Below, one piece after another: positions 53,073 to 64,000 of a DNA stretch of 64,000 bases; positions within the stretch are counted from its first letter, which is position 1; the number at the start of each line of letters is the position of its first letter. Origin of the DNA: Owenia fusiformis (taxonomy: Eukaryota > Annelida > Polychaeta > Sabellida > Oweniidae). Under the pieces are notes generated by a model, which saw nothing but the letters and a program-made list of their open reading frames with translations, was not told the DNA's origin and ran no database searches. The translations under genes and the position numbers were made by a program. Location of the stretch: positions 23,643,915-23,707,914 of the forward strand of contig CAIIXF020000001.1 in the NCBI GenBank assembly GCA_903813345.2, written 5' to 3'.

Positions 53073-53935
53073 AATATCGTACCTAAAACACAGCATTGTG
53101 GTCTTGTTGACCAAGAAAGCAAGATGGCCACAGAAAAGTTAATCAGCTCTAGAACTTATCACTGTGTAACATATGTAAATTTGAACGGTTTGGCTGGAAA
53201 CCTGTAGACAAGTCTTGAAAGTGAAGATTTTAGGATGGAAAATCCAAAATGGCCACCTTAAAATTTACCCAGAATGCCCAAAAACCAATCAGTTCTTGAC
53301 GTTGATAATGTAGAAACATCCCTGAAAATTTCAGATGAATCCCTTAAATGGTTTGGCTGAAAATCTGTAGACAAGTCTTGAAAGTGAAGATTTTAGGATG
53401 GAAAATCCAAAATGGCCTCCTTAAAATTTACCCAGAATGCCCAAAAACTAATCAGTTCTTGAAGTTGATATGTAGAAACATCCCTGAAAATTTCAGATGA
53501 ATCCCTCAAATGGTTTGGCTGAAAACCTGGAGACAAGTCTTGAAAGTGAAGATTTTAGGACGGAAAATCCAAAATGGCCACCTTAAAATTTAACCAGAAT
53601 GCCCAAAAACTAATCAGTTCTTGACGTTGATATGTAGAAACATCCCTGAAAATTTCAGATGAATCCCTCAAATGGTTTGGCTGGAAACCTGTAGACAAGT
53701 CTTGAAAGTGACGATTTTAGGACGGAAAATCCAAAATGGCCACCTTAAGATTTACCCAGAATGCCCAAAAACTAATCAGTTCTTAACGTTGATATGTAGA
53801 AACATCCCTGAAAATTTCAGATGAATCCCTCAAATGGTTTGGCTGGAAACCTGTAGACAAGCTGAAAAGTGAGACGCCGCCCGCCCGCCCGTCAAGCTGA
53901 CTACAATATCGTACCTTTTGTTAGGTACGATAAGA
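53073..53935. mobile_element. Pearl/Helitron-like element with 162-bp core repeats
   Basis: The left end is ATATCGTACCTAAAA. Four tandem cores follow with landmark AGTCTTGAAA at 53211, 53374, 53536 and 53698 (periods 163, 162, 162). The cores contain TCCAAAATGGCC and AACATCCCTGAAAATTTCAG. A GCCC-type microsatellite follows at about 53876-53891, then a terminal hairpin TATCGTACC...GGTACGATA (about 53907-53932). This order (core array, microsatellite, 3' hairpin) matches bivalve pearl elements, a Helitron-like group. No Rep/helicase gene is present. Confidence 0.72.
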
Positions 53936-55621
53936 AAAACTTGTTCAGAGAATTGGGGATTTAGGTCATTGAAATAACCAAACTTGCTGTTATTTTCACC
54001 ATTCCCATGTGTGACGTCATAATACAACACAATAAATGTACGTACCTGGAAGCAGATTGAATAGAGCACGGTTGTGCCTGTATGGAGAAATAATGAACGT
54101 TCATTATTGGCTATGCTGCATTCTGATTGGTTTAGAAATTCAAATAGAGCACAGTCATGTTTGAATGATCATTATTACAACTTGTACTGCACTCTGATAA
54201 TGATCTTATCACACCAATAGCTGTCACACCCTTTCCTTGCAGTTTGAATATATACATAAGTCCCAGCTCCGTAAGAATCTTAAGTTTTTGTTTTGGTAAA
54301 ATGATTTCCTAATATTGACTGAAGAATGAACAAACTAGACTTTTATAGGTATAATAAATTAATTCTATATTTTCATCTGAATAGTAAATACCAGTTGTCA
54401 TTTCATAAGATAAAGAATCAATCATATCGACAAATATATGTTTTCTCATTTATTCAGATAAAATTCAAAAACCTTGGCAACCTAGTACAATGTCTCAAGA
54501 AATAAAGAGCATACAGCACAGTATATTGTAGGCCTATATGAGTCACTACAGAAATGCTTGCCATCTGTGTGTTAAAAATACTTGCTAGAAGCATGGTTAT
54601 TCGTGTTCTCTTATTTATAAATTGACAATTAGAGATACAACAATATCATCTCATTACTCTCTCAGGAGGTTAAAATATCTAATTTGCAATATTCTGCATT
54701 CTCTATAACAGACAATCATAAAAAAGTAAGAACTCTTTTAATTCATAGAATAAATGTTGACATTACCACAGGATTAGGTATCGGAAGATTTGTCCCCTAT
54801 GGGACCAAACCTTAATGACAGAGTGACAGAAATCAAAAAGAAATTGTGGGATAATAGGTTTGTAATTAACTTCCTGCCATTGATTAAGTTGTCTCCATGC
54901 ATTAAGTTGTTCACAGACTTGCCAAGGGTACCATTTAAATTATAACACACTCATAACAGCCTCTAAGGCATGGGTTTACCTAAAAACCATCCCTACATAT
55001 CCTTCAGGAAAATTTATGAGATGCATTGTGTGTTTATAGAGAACATGTATTTAGTTTATTGTATATTTACTGAGTAATTACTGTTTTAAACATGATTGTA
55101 AGAGATACAATGGCATCATCAACAAACTTTATGTATGTAAAACTGATGATGGTTGTTAGTGTCCCAGTACTCCTTCTGAAAATCTCCAAACTAATTCAAG
55201 TAGCCCTAGGTTTTCCTTGTTTTTATGAATCTGCTGATTTACACTGGAAGTCTTGTGTTTAACCATTAGCTAGATCCCTTTTATTTACACTGACTTGATG
55301 TAAGACTTACTTATACATGCACATGTATATCACTGAACTGGTACAATTTGTCATGCTATGGCACCCTTTTTCACAAATATCATCATCAAAAGACTAAGGG
55401 GCACATAAACAAGGTTGTACTTTTTTAATTGCTTTCAAAATATTGCCCATGGGTACTTTAGTAGGGTTTCCTATACATATATCTCTGGCATGTACCAAAT
55501 GTGGACATACTTTCAATAACATGAATCCATTCCAAATCACAGTAATGTTCAGCAATTTATGGTTGATAAAATATAAATAATGAACATTTCAGATGTAGTA
55601 AATGTCTCTGATGTTATCACT

Positions 55622-58600
55622 TCATCTTTTGGATAGCATTGTTCTTAGTGCCTGCACCTGAAAGTTAAAAAAACAATACATGAATAAAGTAAATCATGGC
55701 ATTAACATGCAAAGTGTTATTTGCCATTTGCTTGCCACCAGTCATTTGTTACAGATTCCAACTGCTGAATGATGAACACCAACCAACAAACACCATCCTG
55801 TCCACCAAACACTGTCCACAAAAAGTTGGAGACTATAACAATATGTCACCCCATGTGTTGGAAACATTAAAAGGCACAAGAACATGTGTTGAAAATAAAT
55901 TGACATAAAGAATCAAATGTTTCATCAAATTGAAGAACATGCAAGTCCTTTGTGATTAGAGAACAAATCTTAAAATATCTCAAAATTGAGACTTCAACAA
56001 GATTTCAAAGTAATCCAGGAAAAGGTTTATATAACCTGACTGTTCAAAGTGCATTATGACATTTCCTATTTGAAACTGATATAGCCGACAAGGTGGTGTC
56101 TATTTCATGTCACTTTTATCATTTATATGAACAAAAACTAGAAATAAGTAAAAATAAAATACAAATACAAGTTGCAGTTTTCATTCTGCAGAAGCCTACT
56201 AATTTAATGATGCATAACACTTCAAACTCCATCACATACATGTAGTTGCACTTGTTATTATTTGTTGCAGAGGGCAAACATCAAACATTCAATCTGAATG
56301 CCAGTCATAATATAAGCTCTTAAATAGTACCAACAGTAGTACTAAATAGTACCAAGCTCTTAAAAAATTGGAGACTATAACAAAATGTCACCCCATGTGT
56401 TGGAAACAGTAGTACTAAAATTGTTGATATATTTGTACTTTGAAAATTTTAGAAAATATCATTACCTCATTTTCTACGATTTTCTTTTTCTGCAGCATAG
56501 TCTGTGCTTTATCCCGGTCTCCAGCTTTGACTAGGTTAACAGCCTCATTGTGGTAGAGTCCTATTGACCTCTCTATGCTCTCTAGATAGCCTGTAACAAT
56601 GGCAATGATATTATCCAGATTTTCAATTCATTATTCATATATTCATTCCTAGATATGTTTATATATACACATAATGTAAAATAAAAAAAGTGTTATAATT
56701 ACTTCTATATGCTGGCATGCCTCCTTGTTGTAACCTTGATTTCTGCTGATCTATATTTTGTTGCAATGACCTTGATTTCTGCATGAGGGCATCTTCCTGG
56801 CCAGCTGACAACTTGCCCCTCAATGAAGAGATCTGTATAGTATAGTAATATAAAATGTGCAATCCATGAGATAAGATAGTAATTATATTTAATTTAAATG
56901 GGAACTTCAATTACTTGACAAAAGCATTGCCAATTTCAGTCAAACAGAAGCATTCTCTAGAGCAATTGTGCCACTTCAACTTTCCCTTTTTTTTTATTAA
57001 AGTCATATTTTTATATAGAATTTGACGTTATACATAAAACTATTTAAATTACCTGTTTTTCCAATAACTGTTTCTCATACTTCAACACTTCATTACTGGT
57101 AACTGAGTTACTTCTTGGGGCTGCTACTGGGGCACCTTGTGCTGCCCTCTTTACTTGCCCAGATGAACTACCTCCTGGAGACACGGCTTGATTGGTTGCT
57201 CTAAAAAATATCCAAAACATAAAAAAAAAATTAAACTTGTAGATAAAGTCTGACTCAAGATGCTTGAATCTTGTTGTTTCTTGAACACTTTGGAAGTAAT
57301 CTTGTCCCATTACAAGTCTCCTGTGCCTGTTTTGCTAACATCATGAGTTTTAAAGGGAATGTAAGATGGTGTTTTGTTATGCTCCACAAATAATCAAAAT
57401 CAGAAAACTTGGTTAAGATAATCCTAACCCCCCTATCACACCAAACTAGTTCTTACCCGTTCTTGCCAGTCCTACAAAAATGTTGTAAAACGGGCTCAAT
57501 CTGGCTGTGGTCGGGATATATGTCTTAAATAATTAGACACTTTGTTCATAAACAATCTTCAATACGTCCATCTCATTCGCAGTTCGTTCAGATCGCACCA
57601 CGTCGGTGTGCAACGTAGTATAAACCGTCCCTCAGTCTAGAAGGTCATCATGACCTGATTACAGAACGGTATGGTCGCCATCGAATTTTGAATCGATTCA
57701 AAATTCTAAATCACACACCCCGTCCGGGAAAGTCCATGAAGTTCGTAAACAGACCATAGAACATTGTAGCTACGTTCATTCAGTTCGCACACAGTTTAAA
57801 ACCGATTCGGCAATGTTTTGACGATCACCCGAACATTTTGAGCATGCTCTAAGTGCTGGAGGACCTACTCGTTCTAGTAGTTTCATGAAGTTTGTAAACA
57901 GATCCCAAATGGTTCTTAGTGGGTTCTTAGTACGTCAAATACGTTCAAGTTCGTGCACAGTTTGAGCCCGTTTTCGAGAACGTAGTGAAAACTAGTTTGG
58001 TGTGATAGTAGGGTAAGGATATAATACATTTCATAGATGGAATCCCATATTTGTTGAAAACTGTAAATCATTTTCAATTTCTGAATACCTTGTTTTGCAG
58101 GCTGGTCGTTATATTTCCAAAATAGGTTTTTGAATATATCATACAACGGTAAAGATTAAAAGGTGGATTGGATCGAGTGGATTGGAAATCTTCAAGATAT
58201 GGAATTTCTTAGAATTTTTTCTATTGATCTCCCTCCAAGAAGATTATTGTTCTCCCCAAATAGCATAGAGTAATCATCAACTAATTGTAGTATGCATTTG
58301 TTTGTTGTTGTTTTGTTTTGATTCCTCAAAGGGACCCAAGTGATCACAAAATACTTTGTGGAATGGAAATTTTGCTAAGAGGGAAATCTTCAAAAAAAAG
58401 AAATTCCTTATTTTGAGGATTCCTGAATCCACCTTTTACATGAATCCAATACACTCGATCCAATCCACCTTTTAATCTCTACGAGGATGGTTTCTATAGC
58501 TTCATTGTTAGTTAGATATGTTTTCATGGTTTGTGTTTACTGATCGTAGGTATGTCTCTCATAAACTCATAGATCTAGAACTGAAAATGGTTGGATTATG

Positions 58601-61600
58601 CCCATCAACACATGTTTTCTGAAGGAAGAGACTGAAATTTGGTCTCTATATTAAAGGCAGAATCAGATTTATATGGGGTGACACTTAATATGTACAATTT
58701 GCCTTCCAATTTATTCCTTATGATCTCAAATCCATAATAATTTTGAGAAGCAGACGTAAAAGGATTTTGGCGATATTGAGTGTCAAAATACGGCCCAATT
58801 TTTATACCCACCCGATATATATGAGACATTTCCAATTCAGTGTGTAAAAACGTTACAATATCAGTAAACATAATTTAAGAAAAATAAAATAAATTTATTT
58901 CATTCACTAAAAATACTATTTTACAGAGAGTGACTAAACATAAATTATATGAACATAACAATAAATACATGTATATCATCAAAATTCATCTAACTGCTAA
59001 TATAAGAAATTACAATATGTAAAATCTATTTTCCAGGACGGATACATCATCACAATACACATGAACTGTATACTAATAAAAATATCACAATAGCTTAGTA
59101 GGATGTTAATAGGTCGGTTACTTGTACACAATAGAGCAACATACAAGTTAATAGTATATCTTTCTGTTTAGGAAAAGATCATACTGGAGTGTTAAAAGGC
59201 ATTTTATGATGAGGCATCTCATTAAAAGCCATTTCATGGTGGTGTTTTTAAAATCAAAGGATTTCATGATGGAGTATTTAATGACAAGGCATTCCATTAG
59301 AAGGTATTTCATTACAAGGTATTTAGTGATTGGGCATTTAATGACAAGGCATTTCATGATGGGGCATTTAATGACAAGGCATATCATGATGGGCATTTAA
59401 TGACAGGGCATTTCATGATGGGGCATTTAATGACAAGGCATTTCATTATTAGGCATTTCATGATGGCGGACTTAATGACAAGGCATTTTATGATGGGGCA
59501 TTTCATGATCGAAAATTCATTATAAGGGATTTCATAATGGGGCATTTAATGACAAGGGATTTTATGATGGGGCATTTAATGAAAAATCGAAGCCATATCA
59601 TCAACTAAATATTTTTACCCTGCTAAGTGCTAATACATATGCATTGTCCTCATGAGATCACAAACTAAGATAAACTCCCCTAAATTAATCTGCTCTGTAG
59701 ACATCAAACATGGAAAGCCTTCTACATTTCTCATTTTTAAATCTTGGATAATATTAAGCACCATAAATATTTGACTTATATTCAATTTAGTATAAGATCA
59801 CAGAAAATCATATTCCAATAGTTCCATTAACAACCAGAACAACGGCAACGCCAAAGCGTAGCGAATCCACTCGAACAGAAATGGCTGGCATTTTTACAAA
59901 CGAAATATATAGCAAACTTTAAAATGGTGGCCAATTTTCATAATGGCCGCCTTCTACCAAAAATGTCATTAGACAGTGTGCCATGCTTATAGTATTCACA
60001 AACCAAATATGAACAAAATCGCTCCACTACTTTTCAAGTTACAGCAAAAATTGTAAAATAACGAGTAAAGGCCGAGTAAAATACGTTTAAATGGCGGCCA
60101 TTTTTCAAAATGGCCACCTTCTACCAAAAGTGTCATTAGACAGTGTACCATGCTTATAGTATTCACATATCAAATATGAACAAAATCGCTCCACCACTTT
60201 TCGAGTTATAGTAAAATACGTTAAAATGGCGGCCATTTTTCAAAATGGCCGCCTTCTACCAAAAGTGTCATTAGACAGTGTGCCATGCTTATAGTATTCA
60301 CAAACCAAATATGAATAAAATCGCTCCACTACTTTTCGAGTTATAGTAAAATATGTTAAAATGGCGGCCATTTTTCAAAATGGCCGCCTTCTACCAAAAG
60401 TGTCATTAGACAGTGTGCCATGCTTATAGTATTCACAAACCAAATATGAACAAAATCGCTCCACTACTTTTTGAGTAAAATATGTTAAAATGGCGGCCAT
60501 TTTTCAAAATGGCCGCCTCCTACCAAAAATGTCATTAGACAGTGAGCCATGCTTATAGTATTCACATACCAAATATGAACAAAATCGCTCCACTACTTCT
60601 TGAGTTACAGCAAAAATCGTAAAATAACGAGTAAAAGCCGCCATTTTTCAAGATGGCTGGCATGTGCTTTTTTAATATCTACATTTCTAGCTTTATCAAT
60701 GTCCTATATAATTTTTTTACATTTAAAACATATTGCTATTACAGTTTTACATATTGCACCTAAATTACTGTAAAATTGGCACTAAAATGGCCGCCATTTT
60801 TAAATGAGCGGCCATTTTGAAAATCGGCTTTCGAGCAGAATTTCTACCCCCATAGGGTATATGTGTACAAAATATGAACAAAATCGGGCCAACGGTATTT
60901 GAGTTATTGCCTGGACGTACGTACGTACGGACGGACGGACGGACAGAGGCGTTCCCTATATCCCTCCGAACTTTGTTCGATGGGATAATTAGCGTAAGGT
61001 ACCATGTCTTAATAAACTTGTTGTTTGCTAAAACAGTAACATTCTAGAGAGTGTGAACTGATTGAATTGTCCATTACATTCGGTATGATATCCAGTTGCA
61101 TTGTCCACCATTATAAGCTATGTTAACTAGTTGTACTGTCATCCAAACTGATTGTCAGCAAATGCCACATACACTTGAGCTGGTCTTCTTTCTGGAAGAC
61201 AAGTACAGCCAGTTAACACACCAATATCACACCATAAATACACCATTATCAAACTAAAGTATAATTTCACCATCAGTTTTCCAATTTCTCAAGATTATAA
61301 TAAAAAGCATAATTAGTAAGCATAGCCGTAGGGACCGGGGGTTCGGTGGGTTCGGACGAACCCCCGGTCAGGGTTTCCTAAAAAATATTTGTGGAAAACC
61401 AGAAACATTAAATTCAATTTATATGACCAGTAAATAAAAACATAATAATGTTGTACAATTCTCTCCCAAAGTTTGGCAACCTTAGGCAAGGGTTGGGATT
61501 GTCTAATTTTGAGAAGACCCCGGATCATCATGACATTATGCCAAGAAATAACAATAATTTCGCACAATTAAGCTGCTTCATATCCGGTGAAATAAACCAA

Positions 61601-63904
61601 ATGTCTTAATACTAATAAATTGATTTAGTTTTGCAATATTTCGATTTACTCTTTAAATCTTTTTCAATCAACTGAAAATTTTTCCCATAATTATAAATAA
61701 ATTTGTTCAATCAATTTAACATAAAATCGTTATTTTTTATTTTAACATAAAAACAACTACTTATTGTCTTACTACTGATGAAAATACATTTTCTTTCAAA
61801 TCTGTGCGCCTTCGTTTTGTTTTATTTTTAACAAAAAAATCTTGCCTGGAGCTGATTAGTCCCCAGGAGCAAATATCAAATAATAGAAACTTTTTGAAAT
61901 GAGTTAGTATGAAAAGCACACATGTACGAGTATTTATCATTTATAAACACAAGCATTTGAATGGGTAAAGCATTTATTATCCATCACTTCGATTTCTTTT
62001 GTGATGTGACTGCTATATTTAGGCCATAGCCAAGATTTCTCAAAAGAGTTCTACTTTTGCTGAATTTCAATGGACATTTGTAACACGCATGCTCCCTTAT
62101 TCACGTGTACACCTCCATATACAAGTTGACCCAGAAAAATTACCCTCTCATTTTAGTATAAACCCAAACATGATTTTTTTAATTTATCTGCGTATATAGA
62201 CTGTTTAAATTCCAAGTTTTAAAATGATCACATTTTCCATCCAGGTATGGTCTAGTGATATTGTCCAAAAATGTTGAAAATGCAATTTTCTGAAATTGAG
62301 ATTTCTGTCTTAGTCATTATTTGCGCCATTTCTGGATTGCTTTCATACACATTATCAATAGAATGTAAAATCTACCCTTTAAACAATTCAACAATCTCGT
62401 GGAATTTGATGCACTGACTGCTTATTAGGTAAATTCCAATGATTTATGCATTTAACTCTCTATATACACAAAGAAACATGAAAAGTCCTTTAAATCTGAG
62501 ATATAGTTATTCCCAAATTAAGGGGTGATGTTTTTGGGGTCACCTCACCTGTACTTCGACTTGGATTTGAATTTTGAATTTTATATTTTCAATTCAAAGA
62601 AAGAACAAATGGGTATTTTTAGCACTATAGTAGGTGTCTTTTGTTGTAAGGCATTGCAATTTGAAAGAGGTTTAATTTTAGAGACTACGGAGTACAATAG
62701 ATATCGTGTTATTTCAATTTGGTCAGTTTGGAATTTCAGCCTATGTTTCATTTTTTACAAAACTAATTATCAACTGCCACTTCTATCGTCAAAGAGTATT
62801 CACGTAGCTATAAAGACTTTTTGTACGCCTCTTAATTCTTCTTCAATTCAGTAACTAAATGTAAGGTCATTATGAATGAACACTCCTCAATTATAAAATT
62901 ATATACCAAATAAAATATTTTGATTTGGAGTTTTTTTAGAAAAATCATAATCTCAGTATTAAATTGTGGGAATCGCATGTTTCAGAATTTGACATCTTTG
63001 TGTGAACTTTGCATCGTCGGTTCCCACGCTCAATCATTACGTTCTATCCCGAGGTGAGGATAGGTCCGAAGCTTGATGAAGCAAGATGTGAAGTTTATGT
63101 GAACTCTTAAGTCTATCTCCCTAAAGTAGCTCGTTTTAAAAAGATGCATATGTTCCTTAAAGATGTGTTAAGATTTGCCCTTAAACTTAAGGGGTGATGT
63201 ATAAATTATAAATATATGTTTACTCTTGATGTGAATTTCATTAAACAAATGTAATATTAAAATCATGATCTTGCCTTCAGATTTCAGGATATCTATTGGG
63301 TTAAAGATTCACCATTATTTTAACATAGAAAATCAAATTGTCTAACTTTTTCAAATTCAATTGTATCTTGCCAAAACAAAATGGAGGTATCGGACATGAT
63401 GTCAATTTATTTTTTTTGTGGAGATTTGTGGATAATATAACAAAAATGAACCCTTGGTCACCAAATCCTGGCTACGCCACTGGTAAGCCATTGTTTATGT
63501 GAGTAAAATGAGTAGTTGAATTCCTCATCCTTATACCAATATAGTCAAGATTGGTTGAGAAACATGAAATTTACAATTTAACCAAATTGAAATGCCTTTG
63601 CATCCCATTTCCAAAACAACATCATCAAAACGCAAAAAAATATCAGATCCTAAACTAAAGGTCCCCAGCTTTAAATTGGTATCTAACATGTTCTCATACT
63701 TCTAAATAAGTAAGCATGGGTCACAGGGTTTCTTAACAACTTATATATATCTATAACCCATCATATGAGTAAAAGCTACAAAGTGGGGATTAGGACTAAA
63801 TTAGTTTTATTAGTCGAACAATGAACTTTTACACTACTACTTAATAAATGCACTTATATTAACAAGAATGCATGTACTTACTGTTTCTGTCCGATAGGAG
63901 GAGC
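55622..63904 (-). CDS. Unidentified coiled-coil protein, C-terminal exons
   Basis: Five in-frame exons: 63904-63882 (23-nt microexon), 57200-57053, 56832-56703, 56590-56466 and 55657-55622 with stop TGA. They encode the last 155 or so residues; the 5' part lies right of the window. A Pro/Ser/Gly/Ala linker (about 45 aa, APPIGQKQ onward) leads into a coiled coil (LKYEKQLLEKQISSLRGKL, SLQQNIDQQKSRLQQ), then YLESIERSIGLYHNEAVNLV, KAGDRDKAQTMLQKKK and the end ENEVQALRTMLSKR. The AGDRDKAQ..L..KK pattern recalls helical pairs of DM14 (CC2D1) or Snf7/CHMP proteins, but I cannot assign a family. The intron between the first two visible exons is about 6.7 kb. Confidence 0.6.
57428..58016. mobile_element. 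TIR element ending CCCTATCACACC
   Basis: CCTATCACACCAAACTAGTT on the left is inverted on the right (ACTAGTTTTGGTGTGATAG-like, ending GTAGGG at about 58013), with one or two differences. The interior has repeated CGTTC/GAACG words. It lies inside the long intron of the coiled-coil gene. Confidence 0.72.
58150..58481. mobile_element. TA-flanked MITE
   Basis: ATTAAAAGGTGGATTGGATC near the left edge is inverted as GATCCAATCCACCTTTTAAT near the right edge. TA borders both ends (58150, 58480). The inner arms (GAAATCTTC, GGAATTTCTT) also pair with the right half. It is about 330 bp and non-coding. Confidence 0.8.
59195..59583. repeat. Minisatellite of about 15-16 bp units
   Basis: More than 20 imperfect units alternate between GGCATTTCATGATGG and GGCATTTAATGACAA. 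Frames through it on either strand are repeat artefacts (for example KCLVIKCPI-like periodic peptides on the minus strand). Confidence 0.88.
59850..60995. mobile_element. Second pearl/Helitron-like element
   Basis: Five to six core units contain ATGGCGGCCATTTTTCAAAA, TGTCATTAGACAGTG and AAAATCGCTCCACTACTT. The landmark TTTTTCAAAA occurs at 60101, 60236, 60371 and 60500, with diverged copies near 59935 and 60644. They are followed by an ACGT/ACGG microsatellite (60916-60943) and a hairpin ATCCCTCCGAAC-TTT-GTTCGATGGGAT near 60960-60986. The order is the same as at 53.1-53.9 kb, with unrelated cores. Confidence 0.72.
61000..63880. other. Remainder of the long coiled-coil gene intron
   Basis: AT-rich and without a supported exon. 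A G-rich self-complementary stretch (GGGGGTTCGG and GAACCCCCGG) sits at about 61336-61370. Frames at 61313-61567 and 62525-62854 lack splice context and domain signatures. Confidence 0.5.
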
Positions 63905-64000
63905 CTGAAAAATAAAAATTAATCAAAATTAATAAAAAAAATTATTTTCAATGAACTCTTGAACTTTAATGAGACAACACATCAAGTCATAGCAATAATC

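Noticed and set aside
52800-53207. Paired ORFs of about 100 codons on both strands
   Set aside because: They run through a 154-bp hairpin and into the pearl-like element; the open frames follow from repeat sequence.
53200-53870. A CRISPR-like array from regularly spaced repeats
   Set aside because: The repeats are contiguous 162-bp cores without unique spacers, in a eukaryotic genome.
59148-59400. Periodic peptides on both strands (KCLVIKCPI-like)
   Set aside because: Translation of a 15-16 bp minisatellite in a frame that happens to be open.

Overview
The window is AT-rich animal nuclear DNA with spliced genes using GT-AG introns, long non-coding stretches and many non-autonomous DNA transposons. 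The proteins are bilaterian: an ADAP/FYB-like adaptor, HEXIM, CDK4/6 and ALIX. Two tandem-core elements carry an ACGG- or GCCC-type microsatellite and a terminal hairpin, resembling the 'pearl'/Helitron-like elements known from bivalves. A mollusc, probably a bivalve, is my best inference; the species cannot be named from this sequence.

Layout. 1-7.0 kb (minus): 5' part of an ADAP/FYB-like adaptor gene whose remaining exons lie left of the window. 7.0-12.8 kb: repeats, including a large compound inverted repeat and a 49-bp-period palindrome array split by a 1.3-kb insertion. 12.86-14.56 kb (plus): three-exon GNAT acetyltransferase with a likely mitochondrial presequence. 14.6-19.1 kb: foldback elements, a 137-codon orphan ORF and a three-level transposon nest. 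19.12-20.04 kb (plus): single-exon HEXIM. 20-32.8 kb: no recognisable gene. 32.86-36.82 kb (minus): complete seven-exon CDK4/6 with a long C-terminal tail. 37.0-38.5 kb: a second three-level transposon nest. 40.14-50.98 kb (plus): complete 16-exon ALIX/PDCD6IP, 891 aa, with a 1.3-1.7 kb 3'UTR. 52.8-54 kb: hairpin and pearl-like element. 55.6-63.9 kb (minus): the last five coding exons of a coiled-coil protein that I could not identify, with a 6.7-kb intron holding several repeats and a second pearl-like element.

The genes do not form one pathway. CDK4/6 (G1 control) and HEXIM (P-TEFb/CDK9 inhibition) both bear on CDK biology, and ALIX acts with ESCRT, but eukaryotic neighbours need not be functionally linked. 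All exon joins given here were checked for reading-frame continuity by hand translation, not by alignment. I did not find a convincing new defence or enzymatic system. The most unusual signals are the interrupted palindrome array, the two transposon nests with readable target-site duplications, a tRNA-like Pol III unit inside a hAT-like element, and a CDK4/6 that lacks the inhibitory glycine-loop tyrosine.
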